From an uncultured Micrococcales bacterium (GTDB lineage Bacteria; Actinomycetota; Actinomycetes; Actinomycetales; Microbacteriaceae), in the NCBI GenBank assembly GCA_903909605.1, contig CAIVWH010000018.1, forward strand, positions 25,305 through 89,304: 64,000 nt of DNA, given 5' to 3'. The notes beneath the pieces were generated by a model. The model ran no database searches. It was given only the letters and a program-made list of their open reading frames with translations, and was not told where the DNA came from. Positions 8,756 through 17,893 of the stretch are shown here, piece after piece. Within the stretch, counting starts at the first letter, position 1, and each line of letters begins with the position of its first letter. Position numbers and translations under genes: made by a program.

Positions 8756-10795
8756 CTAGCCCTGTGGGTTGATTGCCGCGGTCAAAATTGCGGCCAAGCG
8801 CGGCGCAAGGGTTTTTACGAAAGTGTTGGTGAGGTGGTTGTCGTCGCGATAGACCACCACATTGCCGATGATTGGCAGGCACTCGGTCTTGCCGCAGAAC
8901 ACATCATCGAAGTTTGCAACCGTGATTAGCGGGATGTTGATTTGTGTGATCGCTGTGAGAGCCGGTTCATCCTCGAATGCATTCGCGCGAGCGACAGCGC
9001 ACTTGCCCGGGTTCTTGCCCTGCGTTGCGCTCAGGCATTGCTCCATGCTGCCGAGTGGCTTTGGGTTGTCTTTGATGTAAATCACCGGGATGCGCGTTGC
9101 CGAAATGTCTTCGAGCAACTGCTTAGTTCCGGCAATCGGGGTTGGCTCGGTCGGATAGTTCGCCTTGCTGTGCCACTCGACACCAGACTTCATCGATATG
9201 ACGATGAGTTTGTAGTCATGCTTGTCGAGATAGGTGACGACTGCGCCGACCCATTTTTCGCAGGCAGCGGTCAGCGGCGCGTTCTGCACACGTTGGGCAT
9301 AGGTCAATGGGCAGCCACCCTTGGCAATCACATCGACAGACCAGTGCTGCTGTTTGCCGATCACGTCGAGCGCGGCTGCGTATTGATTTGCGTGGGAGTC
9401 GCCAACAAGAGCAACTTTGATTTTCGAAGTTGTGTCGCCAAGTGCGCAGATTCGCGCCTCACTAGAACCTTGAGTCTCACCAGGGCACTTCGGATATGCG
9501 TGAACCATGGTGTCTTGCGCGGCAAGGTCGACCGGTGGAATCACCACGCCCGCGAAAGTCGGGTTGCTGCAGATCGAGCCATCGGGTTGAACCGCGGCAG
9601 CGCCGACGCAGGCTGGTAGTTCTGCGCCAATCTTGGCTGCAAGAGCCAAGCCTCGGTTGATCTCGGCCTGAGCCGGCACGGTTGCCGCTGCACTTCCGCC
9701 AATCAGCAGGGCTGCGGCTGCGGCCATAGCGGCGAAGGTGCCCCACTGTGGGGCCTTGCGGGCGATGAGCGGCAGCTCGACAAAGCGACGGGTCAGCCAG
9801 GCCAGCAGCAGGGTCGCGACGATCTCAAGCCAGAGCCACTCCGGCGCAATCCCTCCGGCTGCGCCAAGCACGACCGGGGTCAGAACCAGAATCGGCCAGT
9901 GCCAGAGGTACACCGAATACGAAATGTCTCCCAGAACTTGTATGGGCTTCCAACCCAAAACGCGACCGACCAATCCGCCTTCCGCGCCGAACCAGATCGC
10001 GGCGGCTGTCGCAAGCGTTGGCCAGAGTGCAAGTGCGCCGGGGAATGCATCCGTTGGTTTGATTTGAATTGCCGCCCAGATGATCGCACCAAAAGCCAAC
10101 ACAAAACCCATGCGAGCGAACCATGCCGAAATGCGAGCACGCGGCACGAATGCGACGAGCGCACCGATGCCGAATTCCCAGACTCGGGTCGGCGTCACGA
10201 AGTAAGCCATCGCGGCATCTTTGTGCGTGTAATAAGTCGAATAGGCGAGCGAAGCCGCGGTTAGCACTGCGAGCCCGACAAAAAACAAGACGCGCTTGTT
10301 CGCGCGCAACTTGCCCGCCAACCAAACGCCGATCGCAATAAGCAACGGCCAGACGAAATAGAACTGCTCCTCAGCCGAGAGCGACCAGAAGTGCTGCACC
10401 GGCGATGGCGCATTGCCGAGAGCCAGATAGTCGACCGCGTTGAACGCGAGTTTCCAGTTTTCGAAATAGCCGGCGGCCGCTCCAACCTCTGGCAACCAAA
10501 TCACTCGGTTGTTGGCCGAAGCGAAGACTGCAATCACGACCGCCGTAACAAATAGCACCAAAAACGCTGCCGGGATGAGTCGCCGAATTCTGCGCGACCA
10601 GAACTCGGTCACCGAGAATTGCCCTGCCGCCACATCGCGAAGCAGGTGACCGGTGATCAGAAAGCCCGAAATTACAAAAAAGACATCCACTCCGATAAAG
10701 CCGCCTGCCAGAGTGCCGGCCCAGAAGTGAAAGATGACCACCAGGATCACGGCCAGCGCGCGAAGGGCCTGAATGTCTGCTCTGAGCTCGCGCAC
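8756..10795 (-). CDS. Acyltransferase-3/SGNH fusion (OafA-like O-acyltransferase)
   Basis: A 679-residue two-part surface-modification enzyme. Residues 1 to about 370 form a polytopic acyltransferase-3 domain (start RELRADIQALRALAVILVV, with FFVISGFLITGHLL). The C-terminal part is a periplasm-facing SGNH domain with GDSHANQYA as the nucleophile block and a DDNHLT block holding the Asp/His pair. This architecture transfers acyl groups, usually acetyl, to cell-envelope glycans. It starts with GTG and has a good AAAGGTG site. The acceptor here is unknown; no glycan-synthesis genes lie next to it. Confidence 0.9.
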   Translation of the reverse strand: MRELRADIQALRALAVILVVIFHFWAGTLAGGFIGVDVFFVISGFLITGHLLRDVAAGQFSVTEFWSRRIRRLIPAAFLVLFVTAVVIAVFASANNRVIWLPEVGAAAGYFENWKLAFNAVDYLALGNAPSPVQHFWSLSAEEQFYFVWPLLIAIGVWLAGKLRANKRVLFFVGLAVLTAASLAYSTYYTHKDAAMAYFVTPTRVWEFGIGALVAFVPRARISAWFARMGFVLAFGAIIWAAIQIKPTDAFPGALALWPTLATAAAIWFGAEGGLVGRVLGWKPIQVLGDISYSVYLWHWPILVLTPVVLGAAGGIAPEWLWLEIVATLLLAWLTRRFVELPLIARKAPQWGTFAAMAAAAALLIGGSAAATVPAQAEINRGLALAAKIGAELPACVGAAAVQPDGSICSNPTFAGVVIPPVDLAAQDTMVHAYPKCPGETQGSSEARICALGDTTSKIKVALVGDSHANQYAAALDVIGKQQHWSVDVIAKGGCPLTYAQRVQNAPLTAACEKWVGAVVTYLDKHDYKLIVISMKSGVEWHSKANYPTEPTPIAGTKQLLEDISATRIPVIYIKDNPKPLGSMEQCLSATQGKNPGKCAVARANAFEDEPALTAITQINIPLITVANFDDVFCGKTECLPIIGNVVVYRDDNHLTNTFVKTLAPRLAAILTAAINPQG

Positions 10796-10940
10796 GGTTC
10801 ACCTTTGTCTAATTCGGTCAAGTTTAAGGACGGTCAACAATTTGTAACAAAGTGGACCCGACCCCTTTACTGTGGGCGGTCGTGGCTAGGCTATGGACAA
10901 TGGCCCTGGCAGAGCGCCGGGGCACAACTCAAGGAGAGTC

Positions 10941-12542
10941 ATGACTATGAGCAAGATCGCACTTCGCGCTCTTGGTGTTGCGGCTGTCGCCTCACTGAGC
11001 ATCGCCGGCCTTGCCGGTTGCGCTTCGGTTGGCGGCTCGTCGGCAATCACCGTAGGCACCACCGACCAGGTGGTCTCGCTAGACCCAGCTGGTGAATACG
11101 ACAACGGTTCGTTCGCGGTCGTAAACCAGGTTTACCCATTCCTGCTCAACTCGGTTCAGGGCAAGGCTGAGGTGTCTCCAGACATCGCTACTTCTGCATC
11201 GTTCACCTCGCCAACCGAATACACCGTGGTTCTGAAGAAGGGCCTCAAGTTCGCAAACGGCCACGACCTCACCGCGTCAGACGTCAAGTTCAGCTTCGAC
11301 CGCGTTCTAAAGATCGCCGACGAGAACGGCCCTTCGTCGTTGCTCTGGAACCTCGCATCAACCACCGTCAAGGATGACCTCACCGTCGTATTCACCTTGA
11401 AGAGTGCAAACGACCAGACCTTCCCTGCGACTCTTTCGAGCCCAGCTGGTCCGATCGTTGACGAACAGTCATTCCCAGTCAACAAGCTGCTTGGCGACAA
11501 CGAAATCGCCGCTGCTCATCCGTTCGCTGGTCAGTACGACATCACCTCATACAAGAAGAATGAGTTGGTCAGTTTCAAGAAGTTCGATGGCTACAACGGA
11601 AACCTGGGCCTCGCTCAGAACTCGGTTGTAAACCTGAAGTACTACACCGATGCAAGCAACCTGAAGCTTGATGTTCAGAAGGGCAACATCGACGTTGCTG
11701 CCCGCAGCCTTTCGGCAACCGACATCCAGTCACTCAGCAGCGACAGCAACCTCACCGTTCACCAGGGCCCTGGCGGCGAGATTCGCTACATCGTGTTCAA
11801 CTTCAACACCCAGCCATTCGGTGCAAAGACCGCAACTCCAAGCGCAGCTAAGGCACTCGCAGTTCGCCAGGCAGTTGCAAACCTGATCGACCGTCAGGCA
11901 ATCAGCGACCAGGTCTACAAGGGCACCTACACCCCGCTTTACAGCTACGTTCCAACCGGCATCCCAGGTGCGGTCACCCCACTCAAGGATCTCTACGGCA
12001 AGGATGGCGGCCCTGACGCTGCCGCAGCTGCCGCGGTTCTAAAGGCCGCTGGCGTCACCGCGCCGGTAACCCTGAACATCCAGTGGACTCCTGCGCACTA
12101 CGGCCCATCATCGGGCGACGAGTACGCCCTGATCAAGAGCCAGCTCGAGTCGAGCGGTCTGTTCAAGGTCAACCTGCAGTCGACCGAGTGGACCACCTAC
12201 TCGAAGGAGCGCACCGCGGATGCCTACCCTGCCTACCAGCTGGGTTGGTTCCCTGACTACTCAGACGCCGACAACTGGCTGACTCCGTTCTTCCTTCAGG
12301 GCGGGTTCTTGGGCAACCACTACGACAACGCAGCGGTGGACACCTTGATCAAGGCTCAGGGAGTCGAGACCGACGCAACCAAGCGCCAGCAAGACATCGA
12401 AGCAATTCAGCTTGCCGTCGCGAAAGACCTTTCGACCTTGCCGCTGTTGCAGGGCTCACAGGTTGTCGTTGCCGGCAAGAGCGTGAAGGGCGTAATTCTC
12501 GACCCTTCGTTCAAGCTGCGTTTCGCATCGCTAACCAAGTAA
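10941..12542 (+). CDS. Peptide/oligopeptide ABC transporter substrate-binding lipoprotein
   Basis: Extracytoplasmic solute-binding protein of family 5 (DppA/OppA type), 533 residues. The signal peptide ends in the lipobox LAGC, so the mature protein should be lipid-anchored. The family pattern TASDVKFSFDRVL follows at about residue 115. The start is the ATG behind AAGGAGAG; the earlier tracked start adds a tail without support. An attenuating hairpin follows the stop, then the permease and ATPase genes in the same direction. Ligand is probably peptides, but nickel, sugars and other ligands are known for this family. Confidence 0.92.
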   Translation: MTMSKIALRALGVAAVASLSIAGLAGCASVGGSSAITVGTTDQVVSLDPAGEYDNGSFAVVNQVYPFLLNSVQGKAEVSPDIATSASFTSPTEYTVVLKKGLKFANGHDLTASDVKFSFDRVLKIADENGPSSLLWNLASTTVKDDLTVVFTLKSANDQTFPATLSSPAGPIVDEQSFPVNKLLGDNEIAAAHPFAGQYDITSYKKNELVSFKKFDGYNGNLGLAQNSVVNLKYYTDASNLKLDVQKGNIDVAARSLSATDIQSLSSDSNLTVHQGPGGEIRYIVFNFNTQPFGAKTATPSAAKALAVRQAVANLIDRQAISDQVYKGTYTPLYSYVPTGIPGAVTPLKDLYGKDGGPDAAAAAAVLKAAGVTAPVTLNIQWTPAHYGPSSGDEYALIKSQLESSGLFKVNLQSTEWTTYSKERTADAYPAYQLGWFPDYSDADNWLTPFFLQGGFLGNHYDNAAVDTLIKAQGVETDATKRQQDIEAIQLAVAKDLSTLPLLQGSQVVVAGKSVKGVILDPSFKLRFASLTK

Positions 12543-12553
12543 GTCAATTGAGG

Positions 12554-12579
12554 CAGGGGGTCGGTTCGCCGGCCCCCTG
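12554..12579 (+). terminator. Hairpin between binding-protein and permease genes
   Basis: CAGGGGG/CCCCCTG stem with an imperfect inner stem, followed by TTTCGCTTTT. It probably ends part of the transcripts, giving more binding protein than permease, as is common in such operons. Confidence 0.6.
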
Positions 12580-12654
12580 TTTCGCTTTTCACCGGGTTCA
12601 TGGCACCCCCGCCTCGCTCAATAGACTTGAGGCAACTTTCAACGAAGAACGAGT

Positions 12655-13713
12655 ATGAGCAAGAGCAAAGTTTCACTGGTCGGCTTTTTCAAGTCGCCAC
12701 TGCTTCGCTACCTCGCAATCAGATTTCTGCTGATTCTGCCAACCGTCTTCATCCTGGTTTCGATGGTGTTCTTCGTAATGCGCGCCATCGGCGACCCGAT
12801 CACCGCTGCACTCGGAGGTCGACTCACTCCCGACGAACTCCACAAGAGAATTCACGCAGCCGGTTATGACCGTCCGGTCTGGGTGCAGTACCTCGAGTTT
12901 CTTGGTCAGGTTGCCAGGCTCGATTTTGGTCGCACGCTAACCACCAACCAATCGATCGGTGAAGTCTTTGCCACATATGGCATGGCGACTCTCGAGTTGA
13001 GCGTTTACGCAATCATCATTGCTCTGCTGGTTGGCATACCGCTTGGCATGATTGCGGCCAGAAACCGCGACACCGTCAAGGATGCCTCGGCCCGACTGTT
13101 CGCAATTCTCGCTTACGCCACCCCGGTCTTCTTCGTGGGCCTGCTGCTCAAGCTGATCTTTGGCGTGGCCATCCCGATTCTTCCGATCGCCGGCCGCGCC
13201 TCGGTGAGCGACGAGCTGCTGCTGCAGACCGTGCCCAACGCCTCGGGCTTCTTTTTGATTGACGCTCTGCGCACGGGCGATGCCGGCCTAATTCTCGATG
13301 TGCTCAGCCACGCAGTGCTGCCGGCACTGGCGCTAGGGCTGCTCACCGCGGGCATATTCCTGCGCCTGGTGCGCACCAACATGATCGGCACCCTGAGCAT
13401 GGACTACGTCGATGCCGCCCGTTCGCGTGGCGTCAGCGAGTACCGGCTCACCAGAAAGCACGCATACAAGCCGGCGCTCATCCCGGTGATTACCGTCATT
13501 GGCATGCAAATCGCGGTCTTGCTCAGCGGTGCTGTGCTTACCGAAACCACCTTCGAGTGGAAGGGGCTGGGCTTCCAACTGTCGTCGTTCTTGAACGCCC
13601 GCGACTTCGTTGCCGTTCAGGGAATCGTGGCCCTGCTCGCGGTAATCGTGGCGGTCACCAACTTCATCGTCGACGTCATCGCGGCGCTGATCGACCCAAG
13701 GATCAAGTTCTGA
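12655..13713 (+). CDS. Peptide ABC transporter permease, DppB type
   Basis: Membrane permease of 352 residues with six expected helices. The long extracytoplasmic region after the first helix (with GDPITAALGG) is typical of DppB/OppB. The coupling-loop region DYVDAARSRGVSEYRLTRKH carries the EAA-like motif that docks to the ATPase. It overlaps the next permease by one base (TGATG). Subunit of the importer coded by the flanking genes. Confidence 0.92.
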   Translation: MSKSKVSLVGFFKSPLLRYLAIRFLLILPTVFILVSMVFFVMRAIGDPITAALGGRLTPDELHKRIHAAGYDRPVWVQYLEFLGQVARLDFGRTLTTNQSIGEVFATYGMATLELSVYAIIIALLVGIPLGMIAARNRDTVKDASARLFAILAYATPVFFVGLLLKLIFGVAIPILPIAGRASVSDELLLQTVPNASGFFLIDALRTGDAGLILDVLSHAVLPALALGLLTAGIFLRLVRTNMIGTLSMDYVDAARSRGVSEYRLTRKHAYKPALIPVITVIGMQIAVLLSGAVLTETTFEWKGLGFQLSSFLNARDFVAVQGIVALLAVIVAVTNFIVDVIAALIDPRIKF

Positions 13714-14675
13714 TGCGCGGCTTGAAGAAACTTTTCACCACCGGGCTCATCGGTTCGGCGAGACGCTCGCGCGGAGTGCAGCGCTTTATGCTCATCACCG
13801 GGTTGGTGCTGACCGCGGCGTTCTTGCTGCTTGCTGCTTTGGCACCGATTCTTGCGCCGTACGGATTTGCTCAGCTGCAAGATTCACACGGATACTTTGG
13901 CTCTCAGCAACCACCATCGAGTGCGCATCTGCTTGGCACAACAGTCGGTGGCATGGATGTGCTCAGCCGCGTTCTCTGGGGAAGCCAAACCGCGCTGCTG
14001 GTGATTGTGTTCGCGGTTGCCATGTCAATATTCGCAGGAGTGATTCTCGGTTTGCTGTCGGGTTACTTCGGTGGCTGGCTCGATCGCATTTTGGTAGTGG
14101 TCGCCGACGCAGTCTTTGCATTTCCTTCGCTGCTATTGGCGATTGCGCTCTCGATTGTAATCAGCGGGGGCCGAAGCGGGCTCTTTAGCGGCATCTTGGC
14201 AACGGCATCTTCGATCACCGTGGTTTACATTCCGCAGTACTTCCGAGTGGTGCGCGCCGAAACTCTGCGCACCAAGAACGAGGCTTTCGTTGAATCGGCA
14301 AAGGTGCTTGGAGCCAGCCACACCAGAATCATGTTCCGCCACATTTTTAGAAACGCCACTCGCACACTGCCGCTGATCATGACGCTGAACGCATCCGAGG
14401 CGATTTTGACCCTGGCCGGCCTTGGCTTCCTGGGCTTCGGTATCGACCCCACCATGGGCGCCGAGTGGGGCTACGACCTGAACCGCTCGGTGGCCGACGT
14501 TTCGGCTGGCATCTGGTGGACCTCGGTCTTCCCGGGCGTGGCGATCGTCTTGGTGGTGCTCGGCATCACGCTGGTTGGCGAGAGCCTGAACGACCTTGCC
14601 GACCCGCGCCTGCGCAACCGCCGAGCAGCCAACCTCGACGAGCTCGAGGTGGCCCAGGGCGGTGATAGCGCATGA
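13713..14675 (+). CDS. Peptide ABC transporter permease, DppC type
   Basis: Second permease subunit, 320 residues from the ATG that overlaps the dppB-like stop codon. The tracked ORF begins about 50 codons earlier inside dppB and is not the real start. The ATPase docking segment is NEAFVESAKVLGASHTRIMF, followed by the LGFLGFGIDP region typical of DppC. It pairs with the upstream permease to form the channel. The ATPase gene begins inside its stop codon (ATGA). Confidence 0.92.
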   Translation: MRGLKKLFTTGLIGSARRSRGVQRFMLITGLVLTAAFLLLAALAPILAPYGFAQLQDSHGYFGSQQPPSSAHLLGTTVGGMDVLSRVLWGSQTALLVIVFAVAMSIFAGVILGLLSGYFGGWLDRILVVVADAVFAFPSLLLAIALSIVISGGRSGLFSGILATASSITVVYIPQYFRVVRAETLRTKNEAFVESAKVLGASHTRIMFRHIFRNATRTLPLIMTLNASEAILTLAGLGFLGFGIDPTMGAEWGYDLNRSVADVSAGIWWTSVFPGVAIVLVVLGITLVGESLNDLADPRLRNRRAANLDELEVAQGGDSA

Positions 14676-16330
14676 CCAGCAAGCCAGGCGAACAGGTTCT
14701 GAGCATCGAAAACCTGCAGGTGGCATTTGCCACGGATGCCGGCACCGTCAACGCGGTCAACGGCGTGAGCCTCGAGGTGCGTGCGGGCGAGGTGCTTGCC
14801 GTGGTCGGTGAATCTGGCTCGGGCAAGTCGGTTACGGCGCGTTCGGTTTTGCGCCTGCTGCCTTCAACTGCGGTTACCCGCGGCGCCATTTATCTTGCAG
14901 GCCGCGATGTGTTGAAGCTCGACAGAGAGCAACTGCGGCAGGCACGCGGTCGCGACGCCGCGATGGTTTTCCAAGAGCCGAGCCTCGCGCTGAATCCGGT
15001 TTACACGGTTGGTTGGCAGATCATCGAGGGGCTGCGTGCGCACACTCCGAAGGGTCAAAGGTTTGACGCAAAGGCAGCGCGCGCCAAGGCAATAGAGATA
15101 TTGGGCAAGGTCGGCATTCCAGAGCCCGAGGTTCGCATCGACTACTACCCGCACCAGTTCTCTGGCGGTCAAAAGCAGCGCGTAGTAATTGCCTGCGCAC
15201 TCGTGCTCGAACCCAAGTTGATTCTCGCCGATGAGCCAACCACCGCACTCGACGTAACTGTGCAGGCTGAGATTCTCGACCTGCTTCGCACCGCACGCGA
15301 ACTCACCGGCGCCGCCATTGTTCTCATCACTCACAACATGGGTGTCGTCGCCGATATGGCCGATCGTGTTGCCGTGATGTATCAGGGCCAGTTGGTTGAG
15401 CAGGCCGAAGTGCACGAGCTATTCGCAAACCCAAAGCAGCAGTACACCAAGCGTTTGCTCGCTGCCGTTCCTCGCATCGGTCAGTCGGCTAAGCCAGCCT
15501 TCACCGCGGATGCGAGTGTGCCACCCACGGTTCGAGCAGAAAATCTCGAGGTGGTTTATCCGGGTCGATTTGGTCGCCCAGGCTTCAAGGCGGTTGCCGG
15601 CGTGAACTTCGAGATTCACGCTGGCGAGGTGGTCGGCCTGGTTGGCGAGAGTGGCTCGGGCAAGACCACCATCGGTCGAGCCATGGTTGGGCTTGCCAAG
15701 GCGACCGGCGGCAGCATGAAGGTGCTCGGCTTCGACGTGGTTGGGGCCAAAGCCCGCCAGTTCAAGGCCGTGGCCGACCAGGTTGGCTTCGTCTTCCAAG
15801 ACCCTGCCTCGAGCTTCAACCCGCTGCTGACAGTGGGCGAGGCCATCGCCGAGCCGATGCTGGTGCACAAGGTTCAGGCGTCGGTGGCCGCCGCCCGAGC
15901 CGACATAGAGGCGTTGCTTGCCGCTGTGCAGTTGCCAGTCGAATACTTCGATCGCTACCCGCACGAACTGTCGGGTGGTCAGCGTCAGCGAGCCTCGCTC
16001 GCCAGGGCCCTGGCCCTAAAGCCAAAGCTCGTCATCGCCGACGAGCCAACCAGTGCGCTCGATGTTTCGGTGCAGGCCAAGGTTCTCGAACTGTTCGCCA
16101 AGTTGCAGCGCGAATTCGGCTTCGCCTGCCTGTTCATCACCCACGACCTTGCCGTCGTCGATCAGATCGCTCACCGGGTGCTCGTGATGCACCGAGGCGA
16201 ACTTGTCGAACAGGGTGAAACCCGCGATGTGCTCACCAACCCGCAGCAGCAATACACCAAGCGGTTGGTTCAGAGCTCTCCGATCGCCGACCCGACACTC
16301 CAGCGCGCCAAGGCTGCCGCTCGACACTAA
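14672..16330 (+). CDS. Peptide ABC transporter ATP-binding protein, fused DppD-DppF type
   Basis: Two complete ABC ATPase domains in one 552-residue chain. Domain 1 has Walker A GESGSGKS, signature FSGGQKQR and Walker B LILADEPTTALD. Domain 2, from about residue 290, has GESGSGKTT, LSGGQRQR and LVIADEPTSALD. Each domain ends with the oligopeptide-type C-terminal extension (PKQQYTKRLLAAVP; PQQQYTKRLVQSSP). It powers the importer and removes the need for separate DppD and DppF subunits. Last gene of the operon. Confidence 0.94.
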   Translation: MTSKPGEQVLSIENLQVAFATDAGTVNAVNGVSLEVRAGEVLAVVGESGSGKSVTARSVLRLLPSTAVTRGAIYLAGRDVLKLDREQLRQARGRDAAMVFQEPSLALNPVYTVGWQIIEGLRAHTPKGQRFDAKAARAKAIEILGKVGIPEPEVRIDYYPHQFSGGQKQRVVIACALVLEPKLILADEPTTALDVTVQAEILDLLRTARELTGAAIVLITHNMGVVADMADRVAVMYQGQLVEQAEVHELFANPKQQYTKRLLAAVPRIGQSAKPAFTADASVPPTVRAENLEVVYPGRFGRPGFKAVAGVNFEIHAGEVVGLVGESGSGKTTIGRAMVGLAKATGGSMKVLGFDVVGAKARQFKAVADQVGFVFQDPASSFNPLLTVGEAIAEPMLVHKVQASVAAARADIEALLAAVQLPVEYFDRYPHELSGGQRQRASLARALALKPKLVIADEPTSALDVSVQAKVLELFAKLQREFGFACLFITHDLAVVDQIAHRVLVMHRGELVEQGETRDVLTNPQQQYTKRLVQSSPIADPTLQRAKAAARH

Positions 16331-16367
16331 CTAGCAGCCCGCAGCGCGCGAGGTTTATGCTCAGGGT

Positions 16368-16973
16368 GTGAAAGAAATCGCTAAGCCTGCGGTAGTTGCA
16401 GCCATTCTGGGTCCAATCCAATCTGTTCTCGGTTGGTTCATCTGCGGCTTTTTGTTTGCCGGCTACGACCCGATTCGCCAGACCATCAGCGAGCTGGCGG
16501 CGCCGGGTTCGCCCGCCCAACCGATACAGTCGAGTTTCTTCATCCTTGGTGGCACACTCACTCTGATTGCCTCGATCTATGCCCGAACCATCCCGATGGC
16601 TGGGCGAATTGCGCTGTTTGTTTCGGCGCTTTGCACCTATGGCCTCACTATCTTTCCGACCTCGCTCACCGGGCACGCCCCGATTCACACCACCTTCGCC
16701 GCAACCTCGTTCGTGCTCTCGGCAGGTTGGATGCTCGGCGCGATGCGCAAGGGCGCAGATGCACCGTGGATCATTCGCCCGAAGTGGGTGCTGATTCAGA
16801 CTGCCTACCAGGCAGTTGTCGCCATCGTCTTCTTGATTGTCTGGGCCGACCCAAACTCGGCAGTCGCCGGATTCTGGGAGCGCGTGGTGACGACATCCCA
16901 GTCGCTGCAGGTTTCAATCGTGGTGCTAGTCATCTATCGCTTGCAGCAATCGCGCAACAAACAGCTCAGCTAA
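16368..16973 (+). CDS. DUF998 family membrane protein
   Basis: A 201-residue integral membrane protein with about six helices and a GTG start. The DPIRQTISELAAPGS stretch after the first helix and the PIHTTFAATSFV stretch in the middle match DUF998 proteins. The role of the family is unknown; distant similarity to other six-helix membrane proteins gives no reliable function. It follows the ABC operon by 37 bases and converges on the YCII-domain gene. Confidence 0.7.
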   Translation: MKEIAKPAVVAAILGPIQSVLGWFICGFLFAGYDPIRQTISELAAPGSPAQPIQSSFFILGGTLTLIASIYARTIPMAGRIALFVSALCTYGLTIFPTSLTGHAPIHTTFAATSFVLSAGWMLGAMRKGADAPWIIRPKWVLIQTAYQAVVAIVFLIVWADPNSAVAGFWERVVTTSQSLQVSIVVLVIYRLQQSRNKQLS

Positions 16974-16982
16974 AACCTTCGG

Positions 16983-17327
16983 TTAGTTGACCGACTCAGG
17001 GTCATCGATAAACTCGCGCACCTCTTGCGGGCAGCGGCACGACTTGGCGATCTTCGCGGCCCAGTAGTACGCCTGCTCTTTGTCGGCAACGTCAACGATT
17101 GAGAAGCCGCCAAGCACCACATCGCTCTTCGCGATTGGCCCAGGCATGACCACGCCATCCTCGGTTACGGTCTCGGTGCGAAAGCCTTGAAAGCCGCCAC
17201 CGAAAACCCAGACACCGGCGGCCTTGGCTTCTCGCACCACAGCATGCGCTTCTTCGCCCACCTGCTCCCACTCGTGGTCGGCAACCTGCATGTTGCCATC
17301 GTTGAAGGAAATCATGAATCTGGGCAT
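16983..17327 (-). CDS. YCII-related (DGPF) domain protein
   Basis: A 114-residue soluble protein. MPRFMISFNDGNM at the start and an alpha-beta ferredoxin-like pattern with GVWVFGGGF and GGFSIVDVADKEQA match the YCII-related family. Members are small proteins, sometimes beside ECF sigma factors, and their activity is not settled. No sigma gene lies here. The short C-terminal SCRCPQEVREF segment with two cysteines is less usual. Confidence 0.75.
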   Translation of the reverse strand: MPRFMISFNDGNMQVADHEWEQVGEEAHAVVREAKAAGVWVFGGGFQGFRTETVTEDGVVMPGPIAKSDVVLGGFSIVDVADKEQAYYWAAKIAKSCRCPQEVREFIDDPESVN

Positions 17328-17368
17328 CGGCGTTCCGTCTCTCGTGTTCTCTGGGTAAATTGGTTCGC

Positions 17369-17737
17369 ATGACTAATTTAGAACGCCCTGAAATTGAACC
17401 AATGCTCGAGCCGGCACCTGAGGTGCTAACCATCAAGGATGTCGTCGTCGGCGACGGCGCCGAGGCTCCAGCGAACTCGGTAGTCAACGTGCACTACCTC
17501 GGTGTCGACTATGAGTCCGGCGAAGAGTTCGACTCTTCGTGGGGTCGCGGTGAGTCAATCGAATTCCCGCTCAACCGCCTGATCAAGGGTTGGCAAGAGG
17601 GCATTCCTGGCATGAAGGTAGGCGGACGCCGCCTGCTCATCTGCCCACCTGAGTTGGCATACGGACCAGCCGGCGCCGGTCACCACCTTTCTGGCCGCAC
17701 ACTGGTCTTCATGATCGACCTGCTTGGCGTGAAGTAA
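17369..17737 (+). CDS. FKBP-type peptidyl-prolyl cis-trans isomerase
   Basis: Speeds cis-trans isomerisation of X-Pro bonds during protein folding. A single FKBP domain in 122 residues: VNVHYLGVDYESGEEFDSSW, the VGGRRLLICPPELAYGPAGAG active-site flap region and TLVFMIDLLGV at the end. No signal peptide, so it acts in the cytoplasm. Start chosen at ATG 17369, not the TTG three codons earlier. A strong terminator follows. Confidence 0.92.
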   Translation: MTNLERPEIEPMLEPAPEVLTIKDVVVGDGAEAPANSVVNVHYLGVDYESGEEFDSSWGRGESIEFPLNRLIKGWQEGIPGMKVGGRRLLICPPELAYGPAGAGHHLSGRTLVFMIDLLGVK

Positions 17738-17756
17738 ACACTGATTCTTAAAGCAA

Positions 17757-17790
17757 AGACCTCCGGCACATAACGTGTCGGAGGTCTTTT
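17757..17790 (+). terminator. Intrinsic terminator after the FKBP gene
   Basis: Thirteen-pair stem AGACCTCCGGCAC/GTGTCGGAGGTCT with one G-T pair and a five-base loop, followed by TTTT. It also separates the FKBP gene from tRNA-Lys on the other strand. Confidence 0.88.
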
Positions 17791-17794
17791 GCTG

Positions 17795-17868
17795 TAGGCC
17801 CCGTCGGGATCGAACCGACGACCCACGGATTAAAAGTCCGTTGCTCTAACCAACTGAGCTAGAGGCCC
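17795..17868 (-). tRNA. tRNA-Lys (anticodon TTT)
   Basis: Full cloverleaf on the minus strand: acceptor GGGCCTC pairs with GGGGCCT (two wobble pairs), D-arm GCTCAGTTGGTTAGAGC, anticodon stem ACGGA/TCCGT with loop CTTTTAA, T-arm with TTCGATC. The 3' CCA is not encoded. The fold was done by hand. Confidence 0.95.
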
Positions 17869-17893
17869 TTGCACAACCGCTCCAGTTTAGCCG

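Noticed and set aside
10797-10803. GTTCACC upstream of the peptide-binding-protein gene
   Set aside because: It is the ribosome-binding region (AAAGGTGAACC) of the divergent acyltransferase read from the other strand, with no 11-base repeats.
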